The translations under genes and the position numbers were made by a program. A model generated the notes under the pieces. The model saw nothing but the letters and a program-made list of their open reading frames with translations, was not told the DNA's origin and ran no database searches. A stretch of 34,216 bases of DNA from assembly GCF_028690125.1 (NCBI RefSeq), contig NZ_JAQVBV010000044.1, positions 1-34,216 of the forward strand. The letters run 5' to 3'. Below are positions 4,748 through 13,941 of the stretch, in pieces (within the stretch, counting starts at the first letter, position 1; the number at the start of each line of letters is the position of its first letter). Source of the stretch: Bacteroides sp. (GTDB lineage: Bacteria > Bacteroidota > Bacteroidia > Bacteroidales > Bacteroidaceae).

Positions 4748-6670
4748 ATGAAAAAGAATCACTTTTTATCTTTATTGCTAATAGCAGTTGCACTTTGCTG
4801 GGGAAGTTGTTCTAATGAAAAGGATGCTCCCGGAGAAAAAGAACTTATTTGGAAGTCACAATCATTTAAAATTAATCCACTCTCAATCGCTGTTGCTTCC
4901 CAAGGAATGCGTGCTTCGAATGAAGAAGAAACAGAAATCATGTCACTTAACGCATATCTGTTTGTCAATGAGATACTACAAAAAAGCATCAAGAATATTA
5001 CATTACAGAATGGGAGTTGTACATTCGACGTTGTAGAAGGAAGCACCATTTATTTTCTGGCTAACCTGCCTGAAACAGCGGAATTGCAAGCAATAGAAAC
5101 AGGCAAAACGAAGGAAAGTACTTTCCGGGCACTACATAATAAAGTGACAACAGACAATAAAGCTGTTTTTTTCTTATCAGGCAGTTGCCAGATACCGTCA
5201 ATTTCAAGTAATCCTAAGGATTTAACGGTTCCAATGTATCGAAGTGTGGCACAGATCGACCTTGATACTTCCAGAGATGAGAAAATAAAAGTAACACGAA
5301 TTGATATACAAGACGCTGCTACCACATCCTCACTTTTCCCTGCAGAGTCACTCTCCTCTTCCACCGGGAAACAGAGTTATAATCTAAATTATGAAGATTC
5401 TCCCATCACCAGTAAAGAAAATATCCTGAGAATTTACGAAAGTAATACTCCCGTAAAAATTATGGTATATGCTAATTACGAAGATATTCCGACAGTGATT
5501 AATCTATCCATTCCTCAAGTGAAGCGTAATTTCAAATATACCATCCGGCTGACCGGAGTAGGTACAACCATTACCGGAAAGTTACAGGTTGTTCCATGGG
5601 GAGACGGTGGAAACATTGAGACTTTACCGGATCTTTCGGAAAAAATATCACTGGATAAGGCATTTTCTATTCTCCCGGAAGGAGTAATAATAGACAGCGA
5701 TCATAATCAGGTTTCAGTATCTGATAAAGGAGGTGACATTACCCTTGCTTTTGCTTCCGATATTCAAGTGGAATTGGAAAGTACAGAAGGAACAGGGAAT
5801 GAAGTCACTGTTTCTTCGCTAGGAGCAGAAAGTAAAGAGGGTAAAGTGATCAGTAAATTCTTGGTAAAAGTAGCCAAACAAGGGAAAGGTAGACTAGGTT
5901 ACCAAGTAACACTTCACATGAAACGTAAGTTACAACAGTATTCTTACGACTCATTTATAATTGATGTAAGCCAGAGCGTTAATCAAATTGCGGAAGTGAC
6001 CATTGGAGGAATCACCTGGATGGCATTTAACGCTACAACACGCGATCTGGAAGATCAAATTTACACATTGGATGGTGGAACAGCAGAAGATATGTATAAG
6101 AAATCCTGGCCAAATACGATCGGTGGACTTTTCCAGTGGGGACGTATTCATATGTATGCTCCTTGTTTGTCGGGAAATAATAATGCGGGAAATCAGAAAC
6201 AAGATATTCCTTGGGTATCCGACACACATATACCTTGCCCAAAAGGATATCGTTTACCAACGAAAGCAGAAATGAGAGCCTTGTTCCCACCGCAGCAAGA
6301 GTTTCCGGGAGAGTATATTTATAATGGAGAAAAAATCACAACGACTTTACATTCTTCAGAACCTGAGTCCGTGAAAATAGGTTCAGTATCCGGAAAAGCA
6401 CGTTATCTCCGCCTAAAATCTGAAACAGGGGCTGTGCTTTGTTTCCCTCTATCAGGACAAAAAGGAGATAAAAGTGGGGCAGCAAGTCCGGGACTTGGGC
6501 AAGGATTCACTATCTGGAGTTCTGAAAACAATGGAGCTACCGGAGGATGGGCATGGACAGGCAAATTCTGGCCGGGTAGTGATAAAACTAGTGCTGTTAT
6601 TGAAAACAATTCACAATTGCAGGCAGAAGGGTATGCTTATGTTCGTTGTTTAAAGAAAAAAGCCCAATAA
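4748..6670 (+). CDS. Fimbrillin-like (Mfa/FimB-type) lipoprotein with FISUMP domain, 640 aa
   Basis: A lipoprotein signal ends at Cys21 (LIAVALCWGSC). Residues about 35-290 have the pattern of Bacteroidales fimbrillin-like proteins: short beta strands, an acidic variable core, and a closing VVPWGDGG motif. This is the family of Mfa/Fim shaft and tip pilins. A beta-rich linker with BACON-like features (about 300-410) follows. Residues about 416-636 are a FISUMP domain (Fibrobacter major paralogous domain): GGITWMAFN, FQWGR, CPKGYRLPTKAEM, and the final YVRCL. The protein is probably a surface or pilus-tip component. It is co-transcribed with the next gene (3-bp gap). The binding target is unknown. 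Domain calls are from memory of family patterns. Confidence 0.75.
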   Translation: MKKNHFLSLLLIAVALCWGSCSNEKDAPGEKELIWKSQSFKINPLSIAVASQGMRASNEEETEIMSLNAYLFVNEILQKSIKNITLQNGSCTFDVVEGSTIYFLANLPETAELQAIETGKTKESTFRALHNKVTTDNKAVFFLSGSCQIPSISSNPKDLTVPMYRSVAQIDLDTSRDEKIKVTRIDIQDAATTSSLFPAESLSSSTGKQSYNLNYEDSPITSKENILRIYESNTPVKIMVYANYEDIPTVINLSIPQVKRNFKYTIRLTGVGTTITGKLQVVPWGDGGNIETLPDLSEKISLDKAFSILPEGVIIDSDHNQVSVSDKGGDITLAFASDIQVELESTEGTGNEVTVSSLGAESKEGKVISKFLVKVAKQGKGRLGYQVTLHMKRKLQQYSYDSFIIDVSQSVNQIAEVTIGGITWMAFNATTRDLEDQIYTLDGGTAEDMYKKSWPNTIGGLFQWGRIHMYAPCLSGNNNAGNQKQDIPWVSDTHIPCPKGYRLPTKAEMRALFPPQQEFPGEYIYNGEKITTTLHSSEPESVKIGSVSGKARYLRLKSETGAVLCFPLSGQKGDKSGAASPGLGQGFTIWSSENNGATGGWAWTGKFWPGSDKTSAVIENNSQLQAEGYAYVRCLKKKAQ

Positions 6671-6673
6671 GCT

Positions 6674-8482
6674 ATGAAAGATATTTATAAGTTATACTCT
6701 TTACTCGCACTGATGTTCTTATGGACCGGTTGCACGGGAGACTCTACAGATGAACAACTTTCTTTACCTTCCGGTAATCGGGTGGTATTCACTTTTAGTA
6801 CAATACAAGGAGATGTGGAAGAAAGCGGCCCTTCGACTCGTGAAAAAGAAATCAAAGACAACATTGCACAAATAAAATATACAGTATTTGATGGAAATGG
6901 ACAAGTGATTCATCCCCGCTGGCAAAAGCTATCACCGGATATGACAAGCCTGATGGTGGAAGGTCTGGAAGACGGTAACTATTCAGTTGTATTTTTCGCG
7001 ACTACCAATGAAGACAAAACAAGTTTCCAACCAAAGAATGAGGGGAATAAGTTCTATGTAAGCAGTCCGTCGGAAGACAAACCGTTGAATGAAGACTACT
7101 TGTTTGCACGAATGGACTTCTCAACGGGAAAAGAGAATGGTTCACGTACGATAGACGTTCCTCTTAAACGATGCGTAGGACGGATAGAAGTTGATGTGAA
7201 TGTAGTACATCCCTATACTGCCTATCTTATCAAGAAAGTAGAAGTTTCTTTTGATAAGGAATCGAAAGTATATCTTTCAAAGACGGCTGACTCAGAAAAC
7301 AGTTATGAGGGAATAGGGACAGTATCTCAACTGGAAGTTACAGCAGACAGAGCTTTTTACAGTTTACCTTCAAAGTCACCCATATCAGGAACCATCACGA
7401 TAGAATCAGTTCGTGAAGATAACAAACCGGCTAAAAGTGTCCACCGTTTCAGTAACCTGAACATTGCCCCTGGTAAAACAACACATATAAAAGTAGATTG
7501 GGAATCAGCAGTCGGTAATAAAGGACTCTTCAATGTTCATGAGTCTGATTACACAGACACGAACTCAAGCATCATGTTACTAGATAATGAGCCACGCGAA
7601 GTATTCTACAATCAGTCATTACGTTCTTTCCGTACTGACGAGCCATTGCAAGTAAAAATAAATGGAGATAAAAAATTACAATTAAACTTTTATTCACCTG
7701 TAACTATTCATAATGTAACCATACTGTGCCGTTTCAAGAAATACAGCTATGAGTTTTTTAAATTCGCACATTATGAGAAGATCACCGGATTCAGTGAATC
7801 TCGTATGTATATTCCTTTGGTGGATAAAACACTTACGTATACTGCAAAAGACGGACGGAACATAGTGATACCCGCACAACCGAACTTAACAAATGAGGAT
7901 TGTGAATTTATAATCGAATCCGATGACCCGTATATGGCAAAGATTGCAACTATTACTCATCCTATTTCGATTAGCTTTTCGCCTTACGGAGCAGATAGCG
8001 GACACGATTACTGGAGGCACATGAATCCAAATCTATGCCGACACGGATGTGTAATGGCAGTCAATATGTCTTTCATGTTCAGTAGTCAGGATTTTGTAGA
8101 GAAGATTAACAACTGGAAAGGAAATCCATTTGTTGATGACTCTAGAAACCCCATTGCTCCGGAAACAGTGATCAATCGTGCCAGAAATAGATCAAGACTA
8201 ATCATGGGAACCGTAAGCGGAGTAGGCGGGCTAGGTGGAGGCAGTACTTATGGACTGGCTCCTTATTGCTATACAATGCAGTATTGGGATACGGAAGATA
8301 AGTATTCATATGGTAAACAAGCTACTTTCCATGAGTTCGGACACTGTATGGGATATGGACATTCCAGTAGTATGACTTACGGTGATGCTTGGACTATGGC
8401 TTGCCAGGAATTGATTTATGATTTAGGATCAACGGGCAGACTACCGGTATCCAATGCAAATTGGAGTTCCAACTATCAGTAA
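6674..8482 (+). CDS. Fimbrillin-like lipoprotein with C-terminal metzincin-type protease motif, 602 aa
   Basis: Lipobox cysteine at residue 20 (LMFLWTGC). Residues about 35-275 resemble FimB/Mfa2-type fimbrillin-associated lipoproteins (ending HRFSNLNIAPGKTTHIKVDW). The C-terminal third differs. At residues 553-563 it contains HEFGHCMGYGH, an exact HExxHxxGxxH zinc site with three His ligands and the catalytic Glu554, followed at once by SSSMTYG, which resembles a Met-turn (Met567). Upstream is a Gly-rich stretch (GVGGLGGGSTYG). The Met is closer to the third His than in most metzincins, so the fold is not certain. It is likely a surface zinc protease, working with the upstream lipoprotein. 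The ATG lies 3 bp after the previous stop. Confidence 0.7.
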   Translation: MKDIYKLYSLLALMFLWTGCTGDSTDEQLSLPSGNRVVFTFSTIQGDVEESGPSTREKEIKDNIAQIKYTVFDGNGQVIHPRWQKLSPDMTSLMVEGLEDGNYSVVFFATTNEDKTSFQPKNEGNKFYVSSPSEDKPLNEDYLFARMDFSTGKENGSRTIDVPLKRCVGRIEVDVNVVHPYTAYLIKKVEVSFDKESKVYLSKTADSENSYEGIGTVSQLEVTADRAFYSLPSKSPISGTITIESVREDNKPAKSVHRFSNLNIAPGKTTHIKVDWESAVGNKGLFNVHESDYTDTNSSIMLLDNEPREVFYNQSLRSFRTDEPLQVKINGDKKLQLNFYSPVTIHNVTILCRFKKYSYEFFKFAHYEKITGFSESRMYIPLVDKTLTYTAKDGRNIVIPAQPNLTNEDCEFIIESDDPYMAKIATITHPISISFSPYGADSGHDYWRHMNPNLCRHGCVMAVNMSFMFSSQDFVEKINNWKGNPFVDDSRNPIAPETVINRARNRSRLIMGTVSGVGGLGGGSTYGLAPYCYTMQYWDTEDKYSYGKQATFHEFGHCMGYGHSSSMTYGDAWTMACQELIYDLGSTGRLPVSNANWSSNYQ

Positions 8483-8536
8483 TTTAAATTCCACAAATGA
8501 GGTCGTCCGAAAAGTAATTGTATGTTATTATTTTGC

Positions 8537-8616
8537 TCTGCTATCCTGAACGGGTTGAAGAATCTGCTCTTGAATGTTTCAAACACAAGATTCTTCGCTA
8601 CGTTCAGAAGGGCAGA
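8537..8616. repeat. Palindromic intergenic repeat (REP/MITE-like)
   Basis: Outer arms TCTGC/GCAGA (8537-8541, 8612-8616), then CTGAACG/CGTTCAG, then GAAGAATCT/AGATTCTTC, with 4-nt mismatched bulges and a 22-nt centre. The pattern AGATTCTTCGCTACGTTCAG is of the kind often seen as a dispersed palindromic repeat in bacterial intergenic DNA. It lies between convergent genes and could also end transcription. Confidence 0.7.
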
Positions 8617-8686
8617 ATGATAGAATTTACAGACTTTGCCGGCATCTGAAGATCATTATTTACTCGTTTGATAGGTATTAATACCC

Positions 8687-9586
8687 TTATTCTTCCCGAC
8701 CAAAAGAGCGATATTCTAATGGAGTTAGCCCTGTACGCTTCTTGAAAAAAGAGAAAAAGTATTCAGTAGACTGGAAACCTAAAAAGAAAGAAATCTCTTT
8801 CACCGATTGGGAGGTTCCCACTAATAATTGTTTAGCCTTACGAAGCTTCAACTCCTGAAAATATTTAGCAGGTGCATAACCGGTGTATTCTTTAAACACA
8901 CGCCGAAACCATGAATAACTTATATTAAGCCTCATCGCTAATTCTTCCGTATCCACGTTACCGGAAACATTTTCATTCATTATTATTTTAGCCTGTTCTA
9001 TCTTCTGATCAATATCACCTATTTCAAAAACTTTATTCTTAGCAACAGAAAGAATCAATCCTATCATGTGTAGCACAATACCGGAAAGATACTGCTGTGC
9101 TGAAATTTTGTCCGCCTCCGCTACTTCAAGAGCACGGGCGAATAAAGACACCAACTCCTCATTAATTCCTATTTCCAATATCTGCTGTTCCTGCGACAGG
9201 AAAGTATCATTGACAATCGTATCTATAACAGGACCTTCAAAACCGACATAATACTCAGTCCATCCTGTTTGTCGAAGAGGGCGGTAAGTATGCCATTGCC
9301 CGGGAAACAAAACAATCAGCCTACCTTTACAAACTTGTTTTTCAGAAGTAGAAGTAGAAGAAAATAAGCCACGCCCTTTGGTGATATAAACTAATTGATA
9401 CTCACGCAACACCCGACCTTTTTCGGCATTAAAAAAGTAACCGGAAGGATGATCTTTCAACGGATAAGGAGAGCCGGGAGGTATTGACTGATAGCCAACT
9501 GTATTTACCCACAGACCATACTTACGGTCCATATCATTTACAATCAGATACTTAAATTCCAATCCTAAATTATTCTCATCAGTCAT
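8687..9586 (-). CDS. rhaR: AraC-family regulator of L-rhamnose use
   Basis: ATG at 9586. The protein has 299 aa. The N-terminal half is an AraC-type cupin sensor (REYQLVYITKGRGLF, FPGQWHTYRP, YYVGFEG). The C-terminal 100 residues hold two helix-turn-helix motifs (LAMRLNISYSWFRRVFKEYTG and VKEISFFLGFQSTEYFFSFF, then KKRTGLTPLEYR). It is separated from the upstream rhamnosidase gene by a terminator and has its own -7 box. Its location beside the rhamnose operon, and the known role of an AraC-type RhaR in Bacteroides thetaiotaomicron, support activation of the rha genes by rhamnose. The symbol is given by this synteny, not by a search. Confidence 0.8.
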   Translation of the reverse strand: MTDENNLGLEFKYLIVNDMDRKYGLWVNTVGYQSIPPGSPYPLKDHPSGYFFNAEKGRVLREYQLVYITKGRGLFSSTSTSEKQVCKGRLIVLFPGQWHTYRPLRQTGWTEYYVGFEGPVIDTIVNDTFLSQEQQILEIGINEELVSLFARALEVAEADKISAQQYLSGIVLHMIGLILSVAKNKVFEIGDIDQKIEQAKIIMNENVSGNVDTEELAMRLNISYSWFRRVFKEYTGYAPAKYFQELKLRKAKQLLVGTSQSVKEISFFLGFQSTEYFFSFFKKRTGLTPLEYRSFGREE

Positions 9587-9617
9587 ATATGCGTGCTTTC
9601 ATGTGATTGAATTGACA

Positions 9618-9625
9618 CAAAAATA
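9618..9625 (-). promoter_or_regulatory. -7 element of the AraC regulator gene
   Basis: The minus strand reads TATTTTTG, matching TAnnTTTG, 32 bp before the ATG at 9586. A -33 element is not evident. Confidence 0.55.
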
Positions 9626-9654
9626 GACATTATTTTCAAAACACACGCACAAGA

Positions 9655-9703
9655 AAACAAAAAACATCCGGAATGCCTCTTATTAAGACATTGCCGGATG
9701 TTT
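9655..9703 (-). terminator. Intrinsic terminator after the rhamnosidase gene
   Basis: Minus-strand stem AAACATCCGG / CCGGATGTTT followed by a T-rich run (TTTTTTGTTTTC). It closes the rhamnosidase transcript before the regulator gene. Confidence 0.8.
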
Positions 9704-9777
9704 CACTTGACAAACCAGATAAAATTACTTTTTATTCATATTTCCGTTCGATAGCTACAAACGGATTTGTTGCTCTA

Positions 9778-12504
9778 TTACTCGGAAACAAGTTTAAACT
9801 TTCCGGAGCCTAACCTGATAACCTGTTTGTCGCCAACCTCCTTGAAATAATATATACCCTCCCGGTCGTGCGGTAATTTGATATTAAACTTCAGAGGCAA
9901 CTTAACTGTCGCAGTGGTATTGGCCGGAATCGAAATATCCCATTCCAGTTTATTACCATCACGTTTCCAAGAACTCTCAATTTTGCCGTAAGGCGAAACA
10001 TGAGATGCTGTTACATAAGTCAATTTCTCAGGAAATACAGGTTCCATCCATATCTTTTTGAATCCAACTGAGGACGGATCATTTTTTATACCTGCCAGAT
10101 CCTCATAAAACCAAATTAACAAGTCACCCAGAAGCATCACATGGTTTCTTGAATTCATTGCCGGGTTAGCAGTATCGCCATTCCACAATTCCCAGATAGT
10201 GGTAGCACCATTCTTGATCATATATCCCCATGAAGGATAAGTATCATTGGTCACAATCTTATAAGCAAGTTCCAAACTTCCATATTCAGTAAGTCCCCGC
10301 ATCAGATGCTGAATTCCCAATACTCCGGCACTCACATGTCCTTTGCAGTCATTCTCGGTCTTCTCCACAACATTAGAGAAAACCTTTTCTTCATATCCTT
10401 CAGGAACCAAACCAAGTCTGAGAGACAGCAAGTTTGCCGTTACCGTATTATTATCATATTGTGCAGTTTCCTGGTTAAAGAACTTCTTGTTATATGCATC
10501 TTTTATTTTTATAGCAAGATCTGCATACTCTTTGGCATCTTCCGGCACATTATTCATTTGCGCAAACTTTTCCATCAACTGCAAAATACTATAGAAAACA
10601 GTAGTACCCAATACTTCGCCATTCGTCTTGCGCGCAGGATCTTCCGAGTGAATCAAATCCGGTGATTCGGGAGGCATACACCAGTCTCCATAGGTATCTT
10701 TTACTATAATATAATCCTTCAAATGATTATCAGCCATATAATGAACCCATCGTTTCATCGACGGATAACGATTCTTGATCGAATAATCATCTCCGTACTG
10801 TTGATAAAGCATATCCGCTACATAAAAATAAGCGGCAGGCCAAGTCACATCATCATTGAAGATAGTCCAATAACGGGGAGATACGTCAGATATACTTCCA
10901 CTCTCACTCATGGATTCTTCTATATCAACCAGCCATTTCTTATACATCAAAGCATTATCCAAAACGAAACTTTCTCCATAGGCTCCGGTAGTGCGGTCGC
11001 CCAGCCATCCAAGACGTTCATCACGTTGAGGACAGTCAGTAGGCATACCCCGATAATTACCACGAATTCCCCAATAAGCATTCTTATGAAGTTTATTGAT
11101 CAGTTCATCAGAAGTCTCGAAAGTACCGGTCGTCGCCATTTCATCATAAACAACTTTACCGGTAAAATCAGAAACCGAAGGTTCGTAATCCAAACCGGAT
11201 ATCTCTATGAACTGAAAACCATGATAAACAAACAAGGGTTCCCATACAAACTTACCATCACTAGCCGGAATATAAACGTCTGTAACAAGTGCACTACGCA
11301 AATTATCAAGATACAACTCAGTTCCATTATCTTTCAACACCTCAGCAAAGCGCATAGTAATCGGTTTATCTTTTTTACCGGATAATTTTACCTGCTGTAT
11401 TCCGACCATATTTTGCCCCATATCGACAATGTATTTACCTTCTCCTACCGATTTTATTGATATCGGTTTTATTTCCTCCATTACTTTCAGACTCGGAGAA
11501 ATTTGAGCTACCAGTTTACCTTTCGGAGACGCCATCAAATCAACCTTCGTCCATCCGGAATCATCATATCCGTTTTCTGCCCATTCACCCAATTCGAGGC
11601 GGGCATCATATTTTTCGCCATCAAATTCATTATTTTCGGTGATAGGACCTTTATTGGTTGCTTTCCAAGATTCATCGCTGATGATAGATACAGTTTCGCC
11701 ATTATCATATTCAATATTCAATTGTGCTATCAGACGAGGTAATCCAAAACCAATCATCGAATGCGCACGCATAGAAAGGTAACGACCATTACCTAAAGCT
11801 ACTCCCACTGTATTAGTCCCGTTCTTTACCATAGAAGTCACATCATAAGTAAGATAAGGAATAGAAGCATCATACCATGTAGGCAACGGACCGAATACAT
11901 CGTTTCCAATCCTCTCACCATTCATATAACATACAGAAGAGCCTACACCCGAAACATAAAGCACTGCACGCTTCGGTTTAGCCTGCAAATCAAATTCTTT
12001 CCGCAGATAACGGGCTGGTAGAATTGTCCTGTCACCATCCAGTTTCAGATTGATACTATCATTCAAACCAATCCATTTAGCTTTCCAGTCCGAATCATTC
12101 AACAGAGCCATCGACCAGCATTGGATGTTACTTTTGGTTTCTTCGCCGGTACTCGACCATACTGTGACACGCCAATAATATTTCTTATTGGATTCGAGAG
12201 ACTCTCCTGCATATTCCACCAGTGATGATTGATCGGAAACTACGTGCCCGGTATTCCAAAGCAAACCGGTTCCATCTTTCAAATCTCTTTCGGTGGCTGC
12301 AACTTCAACCTGATAAGCAGTCTGCATCACACCTTGCTTGCCACTGGACAACAACCATGAAAAACGCGGATGAAGTGTTGAAACTCCTTCCGGATTCTGC
12401 TGCAATTCAACGGTTAGCCCGGAAACTTTCAATGAACCGTCATCCAACATTTTACAGCCAACAAATAATAAGACGTACAGAAATATTAAAATAGTGTTTC
12501 TCAT
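9778..12504 (-). CDS. Alpha-L-rhamnosidase, GH78, lipoprotein, 908 aa
   Basis: It hydrolyses terminal alpha-L-rhamnose from glycans or glycosides. Signal peptide with lipobox cysteine 17 (YVLLFVGC). Domain order is the GH78 one: an N-terminal Fn3-like domain (about 25-135), a beta-sandwich with the jelly-roll carbohydrate-binding region (about 140-440), the (alpha/alpha)6 catalytic barrel (about 455-805), and a C-terminal beta-sandwich. The general acid region is DCPQRDERLGWLGD (residues 490-503; Glu496), and the probable base is Glu772 in TTIWELWNG. Both are the conserved GH78 glutamates. Length is normal. It lies downstream of fucO by 131 bp and probably feeds rhamnose to the operon. It is lipid-anchored, so it acts in the periplasm or on the cell surface. 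Confidence 0.92.
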   Translation of the reverse strand: MRNTILIFLYVLLFVGCKMLDDGSLKVSGLTVELQQNPEGVSTLHPRFSWLLSSGKQGVMQTAYQVEVAATERDLKDGTGLLWNTGHVVSDQSSLVEYAGESLESNKKYYWRVTVWSSTGEETKSNIQCWSMALLNDSDWKAKWIGLNDSINLKLDGDRTILPARYLRKEFDLQAKPKRAVLYVSGVGSSVCYMNGERIGNDVFGPLPTWYDASIPYLTYDVTSMVKNGTNTVGVALGNGRYLSMRAHSMIGFGLPRLIAQLNIEYDNGETVSIISDESWKATNKGPITENNEFDGEKYDARLELGEWAENGYDDSGWTKVDLMASPKGKLVAQISPSLKVMEEIKPISIKSVGEGKYIVDMGQNMVGIQQVKLSGKKDKPITMRFAEVLKDNGTELYLDNLRSALVTDVYIPASDGKFVWEPLFVYHGFQFIEISGLDYEPSVSDFTGKVVYDEMATTGTFETSDELINKLHKNAYWGIRGNYRGMPTDCPQRDERLGWLGDRTTGAYGESFVLDNALMYKKWLVDIEESMSESGSISDVSPRYWTIFNDDVTWPAAYFYVADMLYQQYGDDYSIKNRYPSMKRWVHYMADNHLKDYIIVKDTYGDWCMPPESPDLIHSEDPARKTNGEVLGTTVFYSILQLMEKFAQMNNVPEDAKEYADLAIKIKDAYNKKFFNQETAQYDNNTVTANLLSLRLGLVPEGYEEKVFSNVVEKTENDCKGHVSAGVLGIQHLMRGLTEYGSLELAYKIVTNDTYPSWGYMIKNGATTIWELWNGDTANPAMNSRNHVMLLGDLLIWFYEDLAGIKNDPSSVGFKKIWMEPVFPEKLTYVTASHVSPYGKIESSWKRDGNKLEWDISIPANTTATVKLPLKFNIKLPHDREGIYYFKEVGDKQVIRLGSGKFKLVSE

Positions 12505-12529
12505 TATTACTATTATTCTTTAGCCCCTT

Positions 12530-12565
12530 CAGTGGAGTTAAATCTGCGCCTATTTAACTCTACTG
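12530..12565 (-). other. Stem-loop in the leader of the rhamnosidase gene
   Basis: CAGTGGAGTTAAAT (12530-12543) pairs with ATTTAACTCTACTG (12552-12565) with one mismatch and an 8-nt loop. No T run follows on the minus strand, so it may be a processing or stabilising hairpin between fucO and the rhamnosidase gene. Confidence 0.55.
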
Positions 12566-12635
12566 ACAGGCTTATGATTTAATTATATTATAAAAGCAGC
12601 AAGCGCGCTAACCTTACTGATAAATTCGATCCATT

Positions 12636-13790
12636 TTAAAACGCTTTTCGATACAATGCTTCAATCTCTGCTACAGATGTAGGACGCGGATTACCACCCG
12701 TACAAACATCATTAAAAGCAGCCACTGCCAATGCCGGTATATCTTGTTCATTCACATTGATTTCATGCAACTTTTGTGGAATGCCAATACTAAGAGATAG
12801 TGATTTCACTGCTTCAACAGCAGCTTTCACTCCTTCCGCTTCTGTCATTCCATCGGTATTGATTCCCATTGCCTTGGCAATATTGATGTATTTTGGAGCA
12901 GCAGCAGATTCTGCATTATATTCCATGATATAAGGCAGCAACAAAGCATTAGCCACTCCATGAGGAGTATCATAGAAAGCACCCAACGGATGAGCCATAG
13001 AATGTACAATGCCCAAACCGACATTAGAGAATCCCATACCTGCAATATACTGCGCTTGTGACATTGCTTCACGGGCAGTAACATCTTTGCCGTTATCTAC
13101 TGCCGCTTTCAGATTCTGAGCGATCATTTCAATGGCTTTCAGTTCGAACATATCACTCATCACCCAAGCACCGGGAGTTATATAACTTTCGATAGCATGA
13201 GTCAAAGCATCCATACCTGTAGCAGCCGTCAATCCTTTCGGCATAGAATACATCAATTCCGGATCTACAATAGCTACAGCAGGAATATCATTCGGATCTA
13301 CGCAAACCATTTTCTTTCGCGCGTCTTCGTCAATGATTACATAATTGATAGTTACCTCAGCAGCTGTTCCGGCAGTTGTAGGCAAAGCAAAAGTAGGTAC
13401 AGCTTTATGCTTTGTATCAGCCACCCCCTCTAAAGACTTCACATCGCCAAAGTCCGGATTGTTCACCACAATACCAATGCCTTTTGCCGTATCAATGGAA
13501 GAACCGCCACCCAATGCAACAATAAAGTCCGCACCGGAAGCCTTATAAGCTTTTACTCCATTCTGCACATTGGAAATAGTAGGATTTGCTTTTACATCAC
13601 TATAAAGTTCATAAGGAATATGGTTATCATCAAATACTCTAATAATTTCGGCGGCAACACCAAACTTTATCAGGTCTTTATCAGTCACAAAGAATGCTTT
13701 TTTAAAGCCGCGCCGAGCTGCCTCAACAGCAATCACACTTCTACATCCGGCACCGAAATAAGAAGTTTCATTTAAAATAATGCGATTCAT
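12636..13790 (-). CDS. fucO: Lactaldehyde reductase (iron-dependent alcohol dehydrogenase)
   Basis: It reduces L-lactaldehyde, made by the aldolase of this operon, to (S)-1,2-propanediol with NADH, keeping redox balance in anaerobic rhamnose use. Length is 384 aa, as for FucO. The nucleotide site GGGSSIDTAKGIG (94-106) and PTTAGTAAEVT are present. The metal ligands line up with the E. coli enzyme: Asp194 and His198 in GMDALTHAIE, His263 in VHSMAHP, His277 in DTPHG. The ATG at 13790 is followed at once by MNRIILNETSYFG, the usual family start. It ends the rha gene run. An 1,2-propanediol oxidoreductase of fucose use would look the same. Confidence 0.93.
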   Translation of the reverse strand: MNRIILNETSYFGAGCRSVIAVEAARRGFKKAFFVTDKDLIKFGVAAEIIRVFDDNHIPYELYSDVKANPTISNVQNGVKAYKASGADFIVALGGGSSIDTAKGIGIVVNNPDFGDVKSLEGVADTKHKAVPTFALPTTAGTAAEVTINYVIIDEDARKKMVCVDPNDIPAVAIVDPELMYSMPKGLTAATGMDALTHAIESYITPGAWVMSDMFELKAIEMIAQNLKAAVDNGKDVTAREAMSQAQYIAGMGFSNVGLGIVHSMAHPLGAFYDTPHGVANALLLPYIMEYNAESAAAPKYINIAKAMGINTDGMTEAEGVKAAVEAVKSLSLSIGIPQKLHEINVNEQDIPALAVAAFNDVCTGGNPRPTSVAEIEALYRKAF

Positions 13791-13941
13791 AATTCATTCT
13801 GTTTTAAAAAGAATATCCACTAAACAGTAATTCTAAATTAGTTTTTTAAATAAGTTTTTTAAATTCAGCCAGAATTACACTAGCTCTGAATAGCCAAACA
13901 TATCAAAATCCTTGAGATCCATGTAATCTGTGCCAAAACTA

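Noticed and set aside
10723..11385. Plus-strand 220-aa frame inside the GH78 gene
   Set aside because: It is antisense to strongly conserved GH78 catalytic and sandwich domains and has no recognisable features of its own.
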